The notes: generated from the sequence alone by a model not told the origin. DNA of 64,000 nucleotides from Gelria sp. Kuro-4 (GCF_019668485.1 NZ_AP024619.1:991001-1055000), one strand, 5' to 3'; positions 28,011-36,415 are shown, numbered from the stretch's first letter. A program made the numbers and translations.

Positions 28011-28142
28011 GAGGACAAGCCTGGGTTGTTGGTAGATGCTAATGGATACCAGAAGCTTAAAGCAGGAAGAGATCACAGGAGGTGTGATCTATGACTCGAG
28101 TTATAGTAAACCAAACGAATACAAGAAAGGAGGGGATGCTTC

Positions 28143-28414
28143 ATGTCCGCACCGTTAGTGCGCTTAACCAGCAAAGGACAGATCACTATTCCTCAAAGGG
28201 TCAGAGAAAACTTGGGCCTGAAGGCGGGCGATTATTTGACCGTCAGGTTAATGGCGATGGGCTACGTTTAAAAAAAGTTCGGCTGGTGAAGCCCTTGAGT
28301 AAAGAAGACCCCATCTGGAAATTAGTTGGTGCCGGAGATTCCGGTCTTAAAGATGTTGCCGCCAAACATGATCACTACCTGGCTGAAGGTAAATGTAGTT
28401 CTAGCGTTCGATAA
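28143..28414 (+). pseudogene. AbrB/MazE-like antitoxin, frameshifted
   Basis: The frame from ATG 28143 reads MSAPLVRLTSKGQITIPQRV, then RENLGLKAGDYLTVRL, a textbook SpoVT/AbrB swapped-hairpin DNA-binding domain, but stops at 28271. The continuation is in another frame: NGDGLRLKKVRLVKPLSKED, then PIWKLVGAGDSGLKDVAAKH, up to 28414. One indel near 28245-28255 would join them into a protein of about 85 residues. A AAGGAGGGGATGCTTC site precedes the ATG. Its partner toxin is absent. It could still make a short DNA-binding peptide. Confidence 0.7.
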
Positions 28415-28487
28415 TCATTTTACGCCCTCTTACCTTCCGATCGCGGGAAAAAGTCGCGGGCGGTGTTTGCAGCTTTGTGACTGGGTG

Positions 28488-28516
28488 TTGACTCCTGCGG
28501 TGGAATAATGTACCAT
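28488..28516 (+). promoter_or_regulatory. sigmaA-type promoter of the agr-like operon
   Basis: TTGACT (28488-28493) and TACCAT (28511-28516) are separated by 17 bp. The start would lie near 28523, about 35 bp ahead of the first gene of the agr-like cluster. Confidence 0.55.
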
Positions 28517-28556
28517 AAAATTGGACTTATAAACTCATGGGAAACGGAGCCGTAGA

Positions 28557-29033
28557 ATGAAGTTAGTGGGATTGATTATTTTACAGGGGCTCCTGGAAAT
28601 GACGGGAACGGTGGGCTTGTCTCTCGTGCTTGCGCGTACGCAGTTCTCCTGGAAAAAAGCCTTTCTTGTCGGGTCAGGGTTGTTTGTTGTCCTGCAGATT
28701 GTCCGGCACCTACCTCTGTTCTTTGGGCTACATACACTAATCGGGTTGCTGATATCCACCGTGTACCTAATCCGATGTGAGAAGGTTTCAGTTGCTAGAA
28801 GCTTCATGGCGGCCTTTCTAAGCCTCTTCTTCCTTGGTTTACTGGAGTTCGCTTTCAATGAGTTGTTTCTTTCCGTTCTTCACATTAGCGGTGAGGTTGT
28901 GGTGACGAACCCGATAAGATGGGCACTAATAGGCCTTCCTCAGGGAATTGTGATGATATTGTCAGCTTGGGGCGCAAGCAGGGTGATGAAGCCGTATTCG
29001 AGGGAAAAAGATGAGTTATCTCGGCTTAAGTAG
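28557..29033 (+). CDS. membrane protein of the agr-like cluster, resembles the sensor part of AgrC-like kinases
   Basis: This 158-residue protein has about five hydrophobic segments (near residues 3-25, 33-52, 58-72, 80-103 and 121-141) and a short charged C-terminal tail. It overlaps agrB by 23 bp, which implies coupling. The pattern (an FFGLHTLIGLL segment, then an arginine-rich turn and NPIRWALIGLP before the last helix) recalls the N-terminal membrane domains of agr-linked histidine kinases in Clostridia. No kinase domain follows. I infer a peptide receptor or processing partner; this is not proven. It could also be an unrelated small transporter subunit. Confidence 0.55.
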   Translation: MKLVGLIILQGLLEMTGTVGLSLVLARTQFSWKKAFLVGSGLFVVLQIVRHLPLFFGLHTLIGLLISTVYLIRCEKVSVARSFMAAFLSLFFLGLLEFAFNELFLSVLHISGEVVVTNPIRWALIGLPQGIVMILSAWGASRVMKPYSREKDELSRLK

Positions 29034-29634
29034 GCGAATCGCCGGATACTTGTCAACACGGACGGCTACACGCGTTTCGGAAGATGTTCTTGCCTACGCG
29101 GTCGAAGTTGTGTTATTAAACACGGCTAACGTACTGGTAACAGTCTTCCTTGGCCTCTGGGCCAGGGCACTTCCCGAAACACTTGTTGTCATGGCAACAG
29201 TGGCTGCCGTTAGGACTTTTGCAGGTGGAGCACACAGTGCCTCACGTGTTCGGTGTACGATGGTAACAGGTTCGGTATTCCCTTTGTTAGCCATAGCTTC
29301 TATAGCAGTTTCAGGGTTGAATCCCGCACTACCGATGGGTCTACTAACTGCTGCCTTTATTCTTGGGATTGTAGCGATGGTTACATTTGCACCGGTGGAC
29401 TGTCCGGCAGCACCGATTATCTCACAAGCAAGGAGAAAGCGCCTTAAGAATGGTTCGGTTTTTATGGTCACACTTCTTACAGGACTTGCTCTAGTACTGG
29501 CAAACCGTACTCTTGGAGTCGCAATAAGCCTGGGCATCCTCTGGAGTGCGTTCGTCCTCACTCCCGCTGGGCATAAGCTATTTCAATTCATTGATTCTCT
29601 TGGTATTTGGTGGAGAGGAGGTGAAAAGAAGTGA
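29011..29634 (+). CDS. agrB: AgrB-like peptide-processing membrane protease
   Basis: AgrB cuts the AgrD precursor and helps to form and export the cyclic thiolactone peptide. This 207-residue protein has the catalytic pair in the family setting RTFAGGAHSASRVRC (H75, C82) and six or so membrane segments. The ATG lies inside the end of the preceding gene and the stop overlaps the agrD-like GTG by 4 bp. Length fits AgrB. No agrC or agrA gene is present downstream, where a terminator follows agrD. Confidence 0.85.
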   Translation: MSYLGLSRRIAGYLSTRTATRVSEDVLAYAVEVVLLNTANVLVTVFLGLWARALPETLVVMATVAAVRTFAGGAHSASRVRCTMVTGSVFPLLAIASIAVSGLNPALPMGLLTAAFILGIVAMVTFAPVDCPAAPIISQARRKRLKNGSVFMVTLLTGLALVLANRTLGVAISLGILWSAFVLTPAGHKLFQFIDSLGIWWRGGEKK

Positions 29635-29762
29635 GAAAACTTATGAACTGGCTTCTAAGGGTTGCCGTCGTAGGCCTTGCTCTTGTCGCCAACGCAGCTT
29701 CGGCATCCGCCTGTTACTTGGGGCATTACCAGCCGGAGGTTCCCGAGACGTTGCGGAAGTAG
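29631..29762 (+). CDS. agrD: AgrD-like cyclic autoinducer peptide precursor
   Basis: This 43-residue peptide starts with GTG and overlaps the agrB stop (GTGA); GGAGAGGAGGTG lies upstream. It has an amphipathic N-terminal leader (MRKLMNWLLRVAVVGLALVA), a small-residue stretch ending ASA, one cysteine at residue 28 (ACYLGHYQPEVPE), and the charged tail QPEVPETLRK. That tail is the conserved C-terminal recognition part of clostridial AgrD proteins. The mature ring probably starts at or near the cysteine. The exact residues released cannot be told from sequence. Confidence 0.85.
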   Translation: MRKLMNWLLRVAVVGLALVANAASASACYLGHYQPEVPETLRK

Positions 29763-29776
29763 TCCCGGTCTTAGCA

Positions 29777-29811
29777 GCAAAGAGGTGGCGGTAACCCACC
29801 TCTTTGCCTTT
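29777..29811 (+). terminator. intrinsic terminator after the agr-like operon
   Basis: GCAAAGAGGTGG (29777-29788) pairs perfectly with CCACCTCTTTGC (29796-29807), with a 7-nt loop and a following CTTTT. It ends the agr-like transcription unit 14 bp after the agrD stop. The next gene starts 8 bp later. Confidence 0.8.
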
Positions 29812-29818
29812 TGGGGTG

Positions 29819-31528
29819 ATGATGGTGAGCCCAGAGCTGGAACGGAAAAAACGTATTCATAATCACATAATGGCCATGCACCTGGGGTGCACGTTTGTTC
29901 TTATGGGCACAGTGTTTCGGTACTTGGATCTGAAACCCCAGGATGCGCATCCGACCTTCATCCTTTACTTTCTTGGCTTGTCCTCCCTTTTTCTCGTCGA
30001 AATCTTTATTCTCCGCGATTATGATGAATCCCGCCTGGGCGAGCGCGTGCGGGGGCTCTTGTATACGCTTTTCCCTACTGTAGTAGCTGCGCTGGTTCTC
30101 TTCATCACCGGGGACCACGTGCCTTATGCTAAAGTGGTTCTCCTGCTGCCGGTGCTCACGGCCGGTTCGCTGGCGGGGCGGGGGGCGGCGTATGGTACGG
30201 GAACCTTTGCCGGCTTGGCCCTCTTGGGTTATGATGTGTGGCGGGGGACGCCGCCGGCTGCGGCCGCGAATACCAACTTCGTGCTCCTTGCTATTATCGC
30301 CCTTGTGGCCTGGTACGCCGGCGGCCTGTCCGAGCTGGAGGAGAACCACCGCCAGAAGCTGACCCACCTGATGTACACCGACGACCTCACCGGCGTGTAT
30401 AACCAGCGTTACCTGTACGAGCGCCTGACGGCGTTGGACAGGGAGGCGTCTGCTTTGCGGCCCCTGTCGCTCGTCTTTATCGACGTGGACAACTTTAAGT
30501 ACTGCAACGATGTCTTCGGGCACCAGCAGGGGGACAGGGTACTGGCCGCTATCGGCGGCATCCTGCAGGGCGCGCTGGAGCCGCCGGCCTTTGCGGCGCG
30601 CTACGGGGGCGAGGAGTTCGTAGCGGTTTTGCCCGGCTACAGTACGGAGAAGGCTGCCAAGGTGGCGGAAAAGATCCGACGGCAGGTGGAGGAGCATCCT
30701 TTTTTTACGGAGGCGAAGCAGGAGGAAGTGGCCATTACCGTCTCCTGCGGCGTGGCTTCGCTGCCTACGCATGCCCCAAATTACAAGGAGCTCATCAAGC
30801 GGGCCGACCACGCGCTCTATGAAGCCAAGTCCCTCAAAAAGAACCGGGTGTGTGTCTACTCCGGCGTGTTTGAGGACCTATTGGGCGCTGCGGAAGAAAA
30901 AGAGAAAGAGCTGATAAACTCCGTTCAGACGCTGGTTTCCGTGATCAATGCGAAGGACCAGTATACGTACGGCCATTCGCTGCGCGTCCTCCGGTACGCG
31001 AGCGACCTGGCGAAGCGCCTGCACCTGGGCACGGAGGAGGCCAGGTTGCTGCGCTGCGCCGCCTTTCTCCATGATGTGGGGAAGCTTGAAATAGACCGGT
31101 ACCTCTTGAACAAGGTGGAGGCGCTCACCGAGCAGGACCTCTGCACGCTGCGGCAGCACCCGCGCTGGGGGAGCGAGATAGTGGGCTCCATACCGGCGCT
31201 GCGGGAGATAGCGGGGGTTATCCTTTACCATCACGAGAACTACGACGGTTCGGGCTACCCGGCGAAGCTCAGGGGCGCGGGCATTCCCCTGCCGGCGCGG
31301 ATAATCCGGGTGGCGGACAGCTACGACGCCATGACCACCGACCGCCCCTACCGGAAAGCCATGTCTCCACAGAAAGCGCTGGAGGAGATCCGGCATTACG
31401 CAGGTACCTGGTACGACCCACAGGTGGTCGAGGCCTTCCGCAGCCTGCTGGTGGGCGGAAAAGGCGGCGCAACCCTCAAACCATCGCAGAGTGCCGGCGG
31501 CGAGAAATCGGCTACGGCAGGGATCTGA
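29819..31528 (+). CDS. membrane-bound diguanylate cyclase/phosphodiesterase (GGDEF + HD-GYP)
   Basis: From ATG 29819 this is a protein of 569 residues. Six or so membrane helices occupy roughly residues 20-175. The GGDEF domain (about 185-345) has the active-site form RYGGEEF and the DDLTGVYNQRYLYERL start. The inhibitory RxxD motif is not seen five residues before it. The HD-GYP domain (about 365-545) has HDVGK and the HHENYDGSGYP signature. It could therefore both make and break cyclic di-GMP. A second ATG follows directly (29822). A c-di-GMP riboswitch lies 8 kb downstream. No ribosome site stands out because the terminator of the agr unit is so close. Confidence 0.9.
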   Translation: MMVSPELERKKRIHNHIMAMHLGCTFVLMGTVFRYLDLKPQDAHPTFILYFLGLSSLFLVEIFILRDYDESRLGERVRGLLYTLFPTVVAALVLFITGDHVPYAKVVLLLPVLTAGSLAGRGAAYGTGTFAGLALLGYDVWRGTPPAAAANTNFVLLAIIALVAWYAGGLSELEENHRQKLTHLMYTDDLTGVYNQRYLYERLTALDREASALRPLSLVFIDVDNFKYCNDVFGHQQGDRVLAAIGGILQGALEPPAFAARYGGEEFVAVLPGYSTEKAAKVAEKIRRQVEEHPFFTEAKQEEVAITVSCGVASLPTHAPNYKELIKRADHALYEAKSLKKNRVCVYSGVFEDLLGAAEEKEKELINSVQTLVSVINAKDQYTYGHSLRVLRYASDLAKRLHLGTEEARLLRCAAFLHDVGKLEIDRYLLNKVEALTEQDLCTLRQHPRWGSEIVGSIPALREIAGVILYHHENYDGSGYPAKLRGAGIPLPARIIRVADSYDAMTTDRPYRKAMSPQKALEEIRHYAGTWYDPQVVEAFRSLLVGGKGGATLKPSQSAGGEKSATAGI

Positions 31529-31665
31529 ATTTTGGGAACATAATAGGTAAAAAGACGAAAGACCGGGGACAACCCCGGGTTCACTACTTGTCATGCCATG
31601 TGAACACGGCATTCCAATAAGGCTTGTCCAAGATGGGCGCTTGCAGGCACCGGAAAAAGGGTCAT

Positions 31666-31899
31666 TCAGTCCACGGCCGGCCCGTGCCAAAACTCGGCCT
31701 CAGTTACTTTGAGCTGGTATTTGAGAATCGCCTGCCACTGACCTGGTGGGATCTCCTTGTGCAAGGCGTGGCTTACTCTAGTCCGCAATACGGTGCCGTC
31801 GGCCAGGACCTTCTGATAATAAAAGTGGTCTGTATTCCGCACCAAGACCCAACCGTGGGTTTCTAAGTAACGCTTCAGATCGCGGAATCTAGGCGGCAT
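31666..31899 (-). CDS. HicA-like toxin of a type II toxin-antitoxin pair
   Basis: From ATG 31899 this is a 77-residue protein: MPPRFRDLKRYLETHGWVLV, then RNTDHFYYQKV, and a C-terminal segment with RTRVSHALHKEIPPGQWQAI. The small size, the GW(V) element and the late histidine in an S-H context (HALHKEIPPG) resemble HicA mRNA interferases, which carry a catalytic histidine in a GxHxxY or GSHxxF context. The start overlaps the antitoxin gene by 11 bp. The frame is open further upstream but that part overlaps the antitoxin and looks random. Confidence 0.65.
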   Translation of the reverse strand: MPPRFRDLKRYLETHGWVLVRNTDHFYYQKVLADGTVLRTRVSHALHKEIPPGQWQAILKYQLKVTEAEFWHGPAVD

Positions 31900-32326
31900 T
31901 TTCAACCTCAATAAGGCTACGGATTTCTTCGTCGGAGTTGCAGAGCAGCACCCGCAGCAGGTAGGGGAAATGGTGGCGCCGGTTGGGGGCATGGAAGAAG
32001 AGCGCCGACTGCGCAAAGAAGTCCCGAGCGTAGGCTTTCAGTTCGGTGACCAGCTCATCGACGGCCTTATCGCGGGTAGGTCCATTGACCACCAGTTCGA
32101 GGACGGGCATAACTAGAGTGACTGAGCTGTCCGGTTCCTGCACTTCCTGTGCCTGCAAAGGGTAGGCGCGCAGGGTATCCTGCACCAGGTCGCGGCGCAG
32201 CATAAGAACCTCTTCGTCCCGCCGGCGCTTGATGAGGATGGGGTTGTACTCCCTGTAAGCTTGGTCGTACAGGCTGGAGAAGTTGTTCCGGGCAGCAGTA
32301 AGGTTAAGCTCCGGTAGCATTGACAT
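31889..32326 (-). CDS. Phd/YefM-like antitoxin with HicB-like extension
   Basis: From ATG 32326 (GGAGGTGGGAGGA directly upstream) this is a 145-residue protein. The N-terminus LNLTAARNNFSSLYDQAYRE followed by NPILIKRRRDEEVLML is the Phd/YefM DNA-binding and dimerisation fold. The remaining 90 residues (VVNGPTRDKAVDELVTELKA) are longer than in Phd and may contact the toxin. The gene precedes and overlaps the HicA-like toxin. A relic of the same N-terminal coding region is found at 40243-40312. Confidence 0.7.
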   Translation of the reverse strand: MSMLPELNLTAARNNFSSLYDQAYREYNPILIKRRRDEEVLMLRRDLVQDTLRAYPLQAQEVQEPDSSVTLVMPVLELVVNGPTRDKAVDELVTELKAYARDFFAQSALFFHAPNRRHHFPYLLRVLLCNSDEEIRSLIEVENAA

Positions 32327-32473
32327 TCCTCCCACCTCCATTCTAATCCATTCTCGGCATTCTGTACAGAGTGGCGTTCTTAGGATATGCCGAACAGCGG
32401 AGACTATTTCCTTTGGTGCTACTTGGGTAGGAAGGATTTAGCTTGGCGAGGGTGAATAAATACAGAGTGCTAT

Positions 32474-32505
32474 GGCCCGGGGTGCGCCCGGGTTTAGTTT
32501 TACGG
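32474..32505 (+). repeat. CCCGGGGTG-type hairpin element, copy 1
   Basis: CCCGGGGTGCGCCCGGGTTT followed by AGTTTTA forms a small GC-rich hairpin with a T-rich tail. Similar text is found at 40389-40412 and 41903-41923. Copy 1 lies about 37 bp before the MFS gene. The copies may be terminators or a minor repeat family. Confidence 0.4.
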
Positions 32506-32533
32506 GGAGGGGAAGGACATCAGCATAAGTGGT

Positions 32534-33778
32534 GTGGCGCGGGGGCAGGGCATGCAAGGGTGCGCAGTTGAGGAACAAGGGGTGGGTGCGGGTCAGAACG
32601 GCATGCTGCTCATCCGCACAGTAGCACTTCTGGCGCTGGGCGCGCTCCTTATGTATGCGGACCGGACTACGCTCTACCCCATGCTGAAGGTAATTGGCGA
32701 GGGTTTCGGCCTTTCCGGGACGGCTACCGGGGCGATAACCAGCACTTATTTCTTTCTTTACGTGGCCATGCAGGTGCCGGCCGGGCTCCTAGGCGACCGG
32801 CTGGGGCTGAAGCGCGTGCTGGCCGGGTTCTTCGCTTTGGGGGGAGTTGCGCTCCTTTTGCTCGGCCTTTTGGCGCGGAGCTACGCACTCTTGGTGCTCC
32901 TTGTGGGGCTGCACGGGGTGGGCATGGGAGCCGTGTACCCCACGTCTTACGGCATCAACATCGGCACGGTGCCGAAGGAGCGGCGGGGCCTGGCCTCGGC
33001 GGTGATCAACTCCGGGATGTCGGTGGGCACGGCGCTGGGGCTTGCCTTTTCCGGCCCCCTTTACCTCTGGTCCGGAAACTTCCGGCTGCCCTTCCTGGTG
33101 CCGGCGGTGCCCACGCTTATCGCGCCGGTGCTCTTTTGGCGCGGCCTGCCGGAGGTGCGAAAGGCCAGGCCCAGGGGCGCAGCAGGGAACGCCGGGTTTT
33201 CTTTGGGGCAGATCCTGCGCGATAGGGACCTCTGGGCGCTGAACCTGGCGGCCTTTTGCTCGGGCTACGGCTTCTGGGTGGCCCTCACCTGGGGCCCGAG
33301 CTTCTTCGCCACGGAGCGGGGCCTGAGCATCGCCGGCGCGGGGGCGCTCACGGCCCTGCCGGCCGTCTCGGCCATACCGGCGGCGCTCTATGTAGGCCGG
33401 CTGTCGGACAGGGTGGGGCGGCGGCGACTGACGCTTCTACTCTATCCGCTGGCGGCGCTCGCCATTTTCGCCCTGGCGTACGTGCGCTCGCTGCCGGCCC
33501 TGATTACGCTCCTTATCATCTACGGGCTTATCGGCCGCACGGTCTCGGACACCATCGTGATCTCCTGGTTCGGGGACCATGCCTCCCGCAAGGTGCCGCA
33601 GGCGCTGGGCGCCGCGGTGGGGGTGTTCAACCTCATCGGCATGTCATCGGCCATTGTAGCGCCCCTCGTGAGCGGGGTGGTGAAGGACCTCACCGGGAGC
33701 CTTACCGGAGCATTTTACCTGGGAGCGGTAGTGGTGCTGGTGGGCATGGGATTTGGAGCTCTGGCTGAAGAGGCCTGA
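32534..33778 (+). CDS. MFS transporter
   Basis: This is a 414-residue protein with about twelve membrane helices. It has the MFS signature between helices 2 and 3 (AGLLGDRLGLKRVLAG), the matching loop between helices 8 and 9 (VGRLSDRVGRRRLTLL), and a GMGAVYPTSYGINIGTVPKE stretch in helix 5. It belongs to the organic anion/sugar-acid-like part of the superfamily by general look; the substrate is not predictable. GTG 32534 is the longest start; ATG 32602 (MLLIRTVALLALG) begins right at helix 1 and may be the true one. Confidence 0.8.
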   Translation: MARGQGMQGCAVEEQGVGAGQNGMLLIRTVALLALGALLMYADRTTLYPMLKVIGEGFGLSGTATGAITSTYFFLYVAMQVPAGLLGDRLGLKRVLAGFFALGGVALLLLGLLARSYALLVLLVGLHGVGMGAVYPTSYGINIGTVPKERRGLASAVINSGMSVGTALGLAFSGPLYLWSGNFRLPFLVPAVPTLIAPVLFWRGLPEVRKARPRGAAGNAGFSLGQILRDRDLWALNLAAFCSGYGFWVALTWGPSFFATERGLSIAGAGALTALPAVSAIPAALYVGRLSDRVGRRRLTLLLYPLAALAIFALAYVRSLPALITLLIIYGLIGRTVSDTIVISWFGDHASRKVPQALGAAVGVFNLIGMSSAIVAPLVSGVVKDLTGSLTGAFYLGAVVVLVGMGFGALAEEA

Positions 33779-33915
33779 TGCCAAACCCCAAGGCTCACGC
33801 GCCGTCGACCTCATTGCCGGCCACCAATAAGTAGGTTTTTTCATGCCCTTTTAATCTAAGCGGGGTATCCTATATGAGAAGGATTCGTCGTATTTCGTTC
33901 CAGGAGGTTTTCCCT

Positions 33916-35400
33916 GTGCGGCGTCTGCGGACCTGGCTGGCTGTTCTAACTGGAAAAGTGACGTTGGCCCTCTGCCTACTGCTGAGCCGCTTTCGGACCG
34001 GGTGGGGCGGCACCTCGCTCCCCGGCCTGGCGGCCAGAAAAGTAGACCCAAGCATCCTCGGTCACCTCAGGAGCTGCTGTCAGCAGGTGGTGCTCATCAC
34101 CGGTACCAACGGCAAAACCACTACCACCGCCCTGTTGGCAGGACTGCTTCGAGCAGATAGGGAGGTTGAGGTTGTCACCAATGGCGAGGGCGCTAACATG
34201 CTGGCCGGAATCACCACTGCTCTCCTTAAGACCCAGCCTTTGCTGTTGGCCCGGCGTGGGCGGCAGACAGGGTACTGCCGACGTGTTGCCGTGCTGGAGG
34301 TGGACGAGGGGAGCCTCGAGGCGCTAAGTAACGAGATAGGACCTGTGGATGTGGTGCTAGTGACCAACCTTTTCCGCGACCAACTCGACCGTTACACCGA
34401 GGTGGCTGTCTTAGCCAACCACATGGCGCGCGGCCTTAAAGCCTGGCCGGACGCTCAATTGGTGCTCAACGCGGATGACCCAATGGTGGCCAGCTTTGCG
34501 GTGGGGCGCAGCAGGGTCGTGTACTACGGCGTTGCTGGGGCAGCCGGAGGCAGTAGTGTTGCCGCGTCAGGCGGTGAACAGGAGGCCAACGATACGGTAC
34601 TATGTCCCCACTGCCAACGTCCACTCAGCTTTACCCAGCGCAACTACAGCCACTTGGGTTATTTTCGCTGCCCTGGCTGTGGGTTCGCCCGGCCACCAGC
34701 GCAGTACGAAGCCGAGCTCCTTAAACCAACAACTGCGGGAGCCGGCACCAGCTTTAGGCTGCGCCTGCCAGGAGAGCGGGAGATCACCCTGCAGGCTCAT
34801 CTTCCTGGTTTGTACAATGTTTACAACATGACGGCCGCCTTGGCGACCGCGGCCGAGCTCGGCCTGCCGCTTGAAGGGGCATTGCCCAAGCGACTGGCGC
34901 GTTTTGCGGGTCCACCCGGCCGAGCGGAAAGGTTCCACTGGCCGGCGGTAGGCAAGGAAGCGACGTTGGTATTAGTGAAAAACCCGGCTGGACTAAGCCA
35001 GGCGCTGCGCACAGTGTTAGCCGGTGGGAAGGGAAACACGCCTCCCGCTACCCTGGTGCTGGCAATCAACGACCTAGCGGCCGATGGACGCGATGTTTCC
35101 TGGCTGTGGGATGTGGATTTCAGCGCGCTGGCCGTTGCCGGGAACACCTCCGTTGTTTGCAGCGGCCGGCGGGCCGGCGACCTAGCTGTTTGCCTCAAGT
35201 ACCACGGGGTGGCGCCCGAGCGGCTGTGTGTGCTTCCCGACCTAGAGGAAAGCGTGCGCGTAGGGCTCAAAGGTACGGGACGTCACTTTGCCGTTCTTTG
35301 CACCTACACGAATCTGGCTGCCTATCGCCGCATTCTGCTGCGCCAAGGAGGCATAAGCAGTGAAACTGCGAATCGCCCACCTTTACCCCGGGCTTCTTAA
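33916..35400 (+). CDS. murT: MurT, ligase subunit of lipid II isoglutaminyl synthase
   Basis: MurT with GatD amidates the D-glutamate of the lipid II stem peptide. The 494-residue product has a membrane-like N-terminal helix, the Mur ligase P-loop (LITGTNGKTTTTALLAG), LVTNLFRDQLDRYTE, a four-cysteine zinc ribbon inserted in the middle domain (CPHC...CPGC), and the C-terminal DUF1727 domain. I chose GTG 33916, which has AGGAGG eight bases ahead; the frame is open 42 bp further but lacks a site. gatD overlaps its end by 41 bp. Confidence 0.93.
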   Translation: MRRLRTWLAVLTGKVTLALCLLLSRFRTGWGGTSLPGLAARKVDPSILGHLRSCCQQVVLITGTNGKTTTTALLAGLLRADREVEVVTNGEGANMLAGITTALLKTQPLLLARRGRQTGYCRRVAVLEVDEGSLEALSNEIGPVDVVLVTNLFRDQLDRYTEVAVLANHMARGLKAWPDAQLVLNADDPMVASFAVGRSRVVYYGVAGAAGGSSVAASGGEQEANDTVLCPHCQRPLSFTQRNYSHLGYFRCPGCGFARPPAQYEAELLKPTTAGAGTSFRLRLPGEREITLQAHLPGLYNVYNMTAALATAAELGLPLEGALPKRLARFAGPPGRAERFHWPAVGKEATLVLVKNPAGLSQALRTVLAGGKGNTPPATLVLAINDLAADGRDVSWLWDVDFSALAVAGNTSVVCSGRRAGDLAVCLKYHGVAPERLCVLPDLEESVRVGLKGTGRHFAVLCTYTNLAAYRRILLRQGGISSETANRPPLPRAS

Positions 35401-36178
35401 CCTTTACGGTGACCGGGGAAACATCCTGGTCCTGACGCAGCGCGCCAAGTGGCGGGATCTCGATGTAGAAGTAGACGAGCTCTCCTTAGGTGATGTTTTA
35501 CCTGCCGGTGCGTACGATCTTCTTTTTCTCGGTGGAGGCCCCGACCAAGAGCAGTCAATTGTCGGGCAGGATTTGCAGCAAAAGGCTGCCGCACTGCTAG
35601 AGTCTGTGGAGGATGGGGCGGTGCTCCTCAGCATCTGTGGCGGTTACCAACTCCTCGGCCAGTACTATCGGACGCGTGCGGGGGAGGAAATACCGGGAAT
35701 CGGTTTATTTTCTGTTTATACTGAGGCTGGTACCCGCCGCCTGGAGGGTAACATTGCCGTTAGCGTGCCCTTCCTTCAGGCGGCCTGTCCAGTGATTGGG
35801 TTTGAGAACCACTCAGGACAGACTTTCTTTCTGAGTGATACGGCAAGCAGAGGGGAGGAGACCACCCTTCCCTTGGGCCACGTTTTGTTCGGCTTTGGCA
35901 ACAACGCATCAGAGGGGTTGGAAGGCGCCCGCTACAAAAACGCCTTTGGGACGTACCTGCACGGGCCGCTTCTGGCCAAGAATCCCCACCTTGCGGACTA
36001 CCTTTTGACTTTGGCCCTGGCGCGCCGGTATGGCCCGGTGCGTCTGGCACCGCTCACCGATACGTTGGAGTACCAGGCCAATAGTGCGGTTTACCAGCGG
36101 TACCGCCCCGGCTGGTGGGCGCGCCTGCTGAGACAACGGCGGGGACCGAGGCCGACGCTCCTCGACCGGCGACACTAA
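35360..36178 (+). CDS. gatD: GatD, glutamine amidotransferase subunit of lipid II isoglutaminyl synthase
   Basis: This 272-residue class-I-like (CobB/CobQ type) amidotransferase supplies ammonia to MurT. The nucleophile lies in LLSICGGYQLLGQYY, the glutaminase histidine in FGTYLHGPLLAKNP. The N-terminus LRIAHLYPGLLNLYGDRGNI is typical of GatD. The start ATG lies inside murT with AAGGAGGCATAAGCAGTG upstream, so the subunits are made in equal amounts by coupling. The C-terminal tail is basic. Confidence 0.93.
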   Translation: MKLRIAHLYPGLLNLYGDRGNILVLTQRAKWRDLDVEVDELSLGDVLPAGAYDLLFLGGGPDQEQSIVGQDLQQKAAALLESVEDGAVLLSICGGYQLLGQYYRTRAGEEIPGIGLFSVYTEAGTRRLEGNIAVSVPFLQAACPVIGFENHSGQTFFLSDTASRGEETTLPLGHVLFGFGNNASEGLEGARYKNAFGTYLHGPLLAKNPHLADYLLTLALARRYGPVRLAPLTDTLEYQANSAVYQRYRPGWWARLLRQRRGPRPTLLDRRH

Positions 36179-36247
36179 GTGGACAGATTTTCTCAACAGA
36201 ATCTTAATGCGCTTCGTGTACAATAGCCCCATCAGGGATGGTGCCTT

Positions 36248-36415
36248 GTGCGTCTCTTAGTGGTGGAATATGAGTCGGGCCTGGCCCAGGTATCGTTCGG
36301 CGGGTTAAGGAAAGCAGGCTACGCGGTAGACCTGGCGGGCGATGGCGGGGAAGCGTTGGGCGAAGCTATCGGCCAAAAGCGGAACTTTTTAATTGGTTAT
36401 TTTAGGAATTTCTAA
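36248..36415 (+). pseudogene. OmpR-type response regulator, N-terminal remnant
   Basis: A GTG frame reads MRLLVVEYESGLAQVSFGGL, RKAGYAVDLAGDGGEALGEA and then unrelated residues to a stop after 55 codons. Normal regulators read VVEDE at the acidic pocket; here it is VEYE. The phosphorylated aspartate, the rest of the receiver and the HTH are missing. The following 300 bp to 36717 hold no gene I can see. Confidence 0.7.

Noticed and set aside
28326-28508. A 60-codon frame after the AbrB remnant as a separate gene
   Set aside because: No ribosome site and only a weak FDNHF similarity to PIN toxins. Mentioned only as a possibility.
31563-31578. CCGGGG-ACAA-CCCCGG hairpin after the GGDEF/HD-GYP gene as a terminator
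   Set aside because: There is no T-run after it on either strand within the expected distance, so I did not annotate it.
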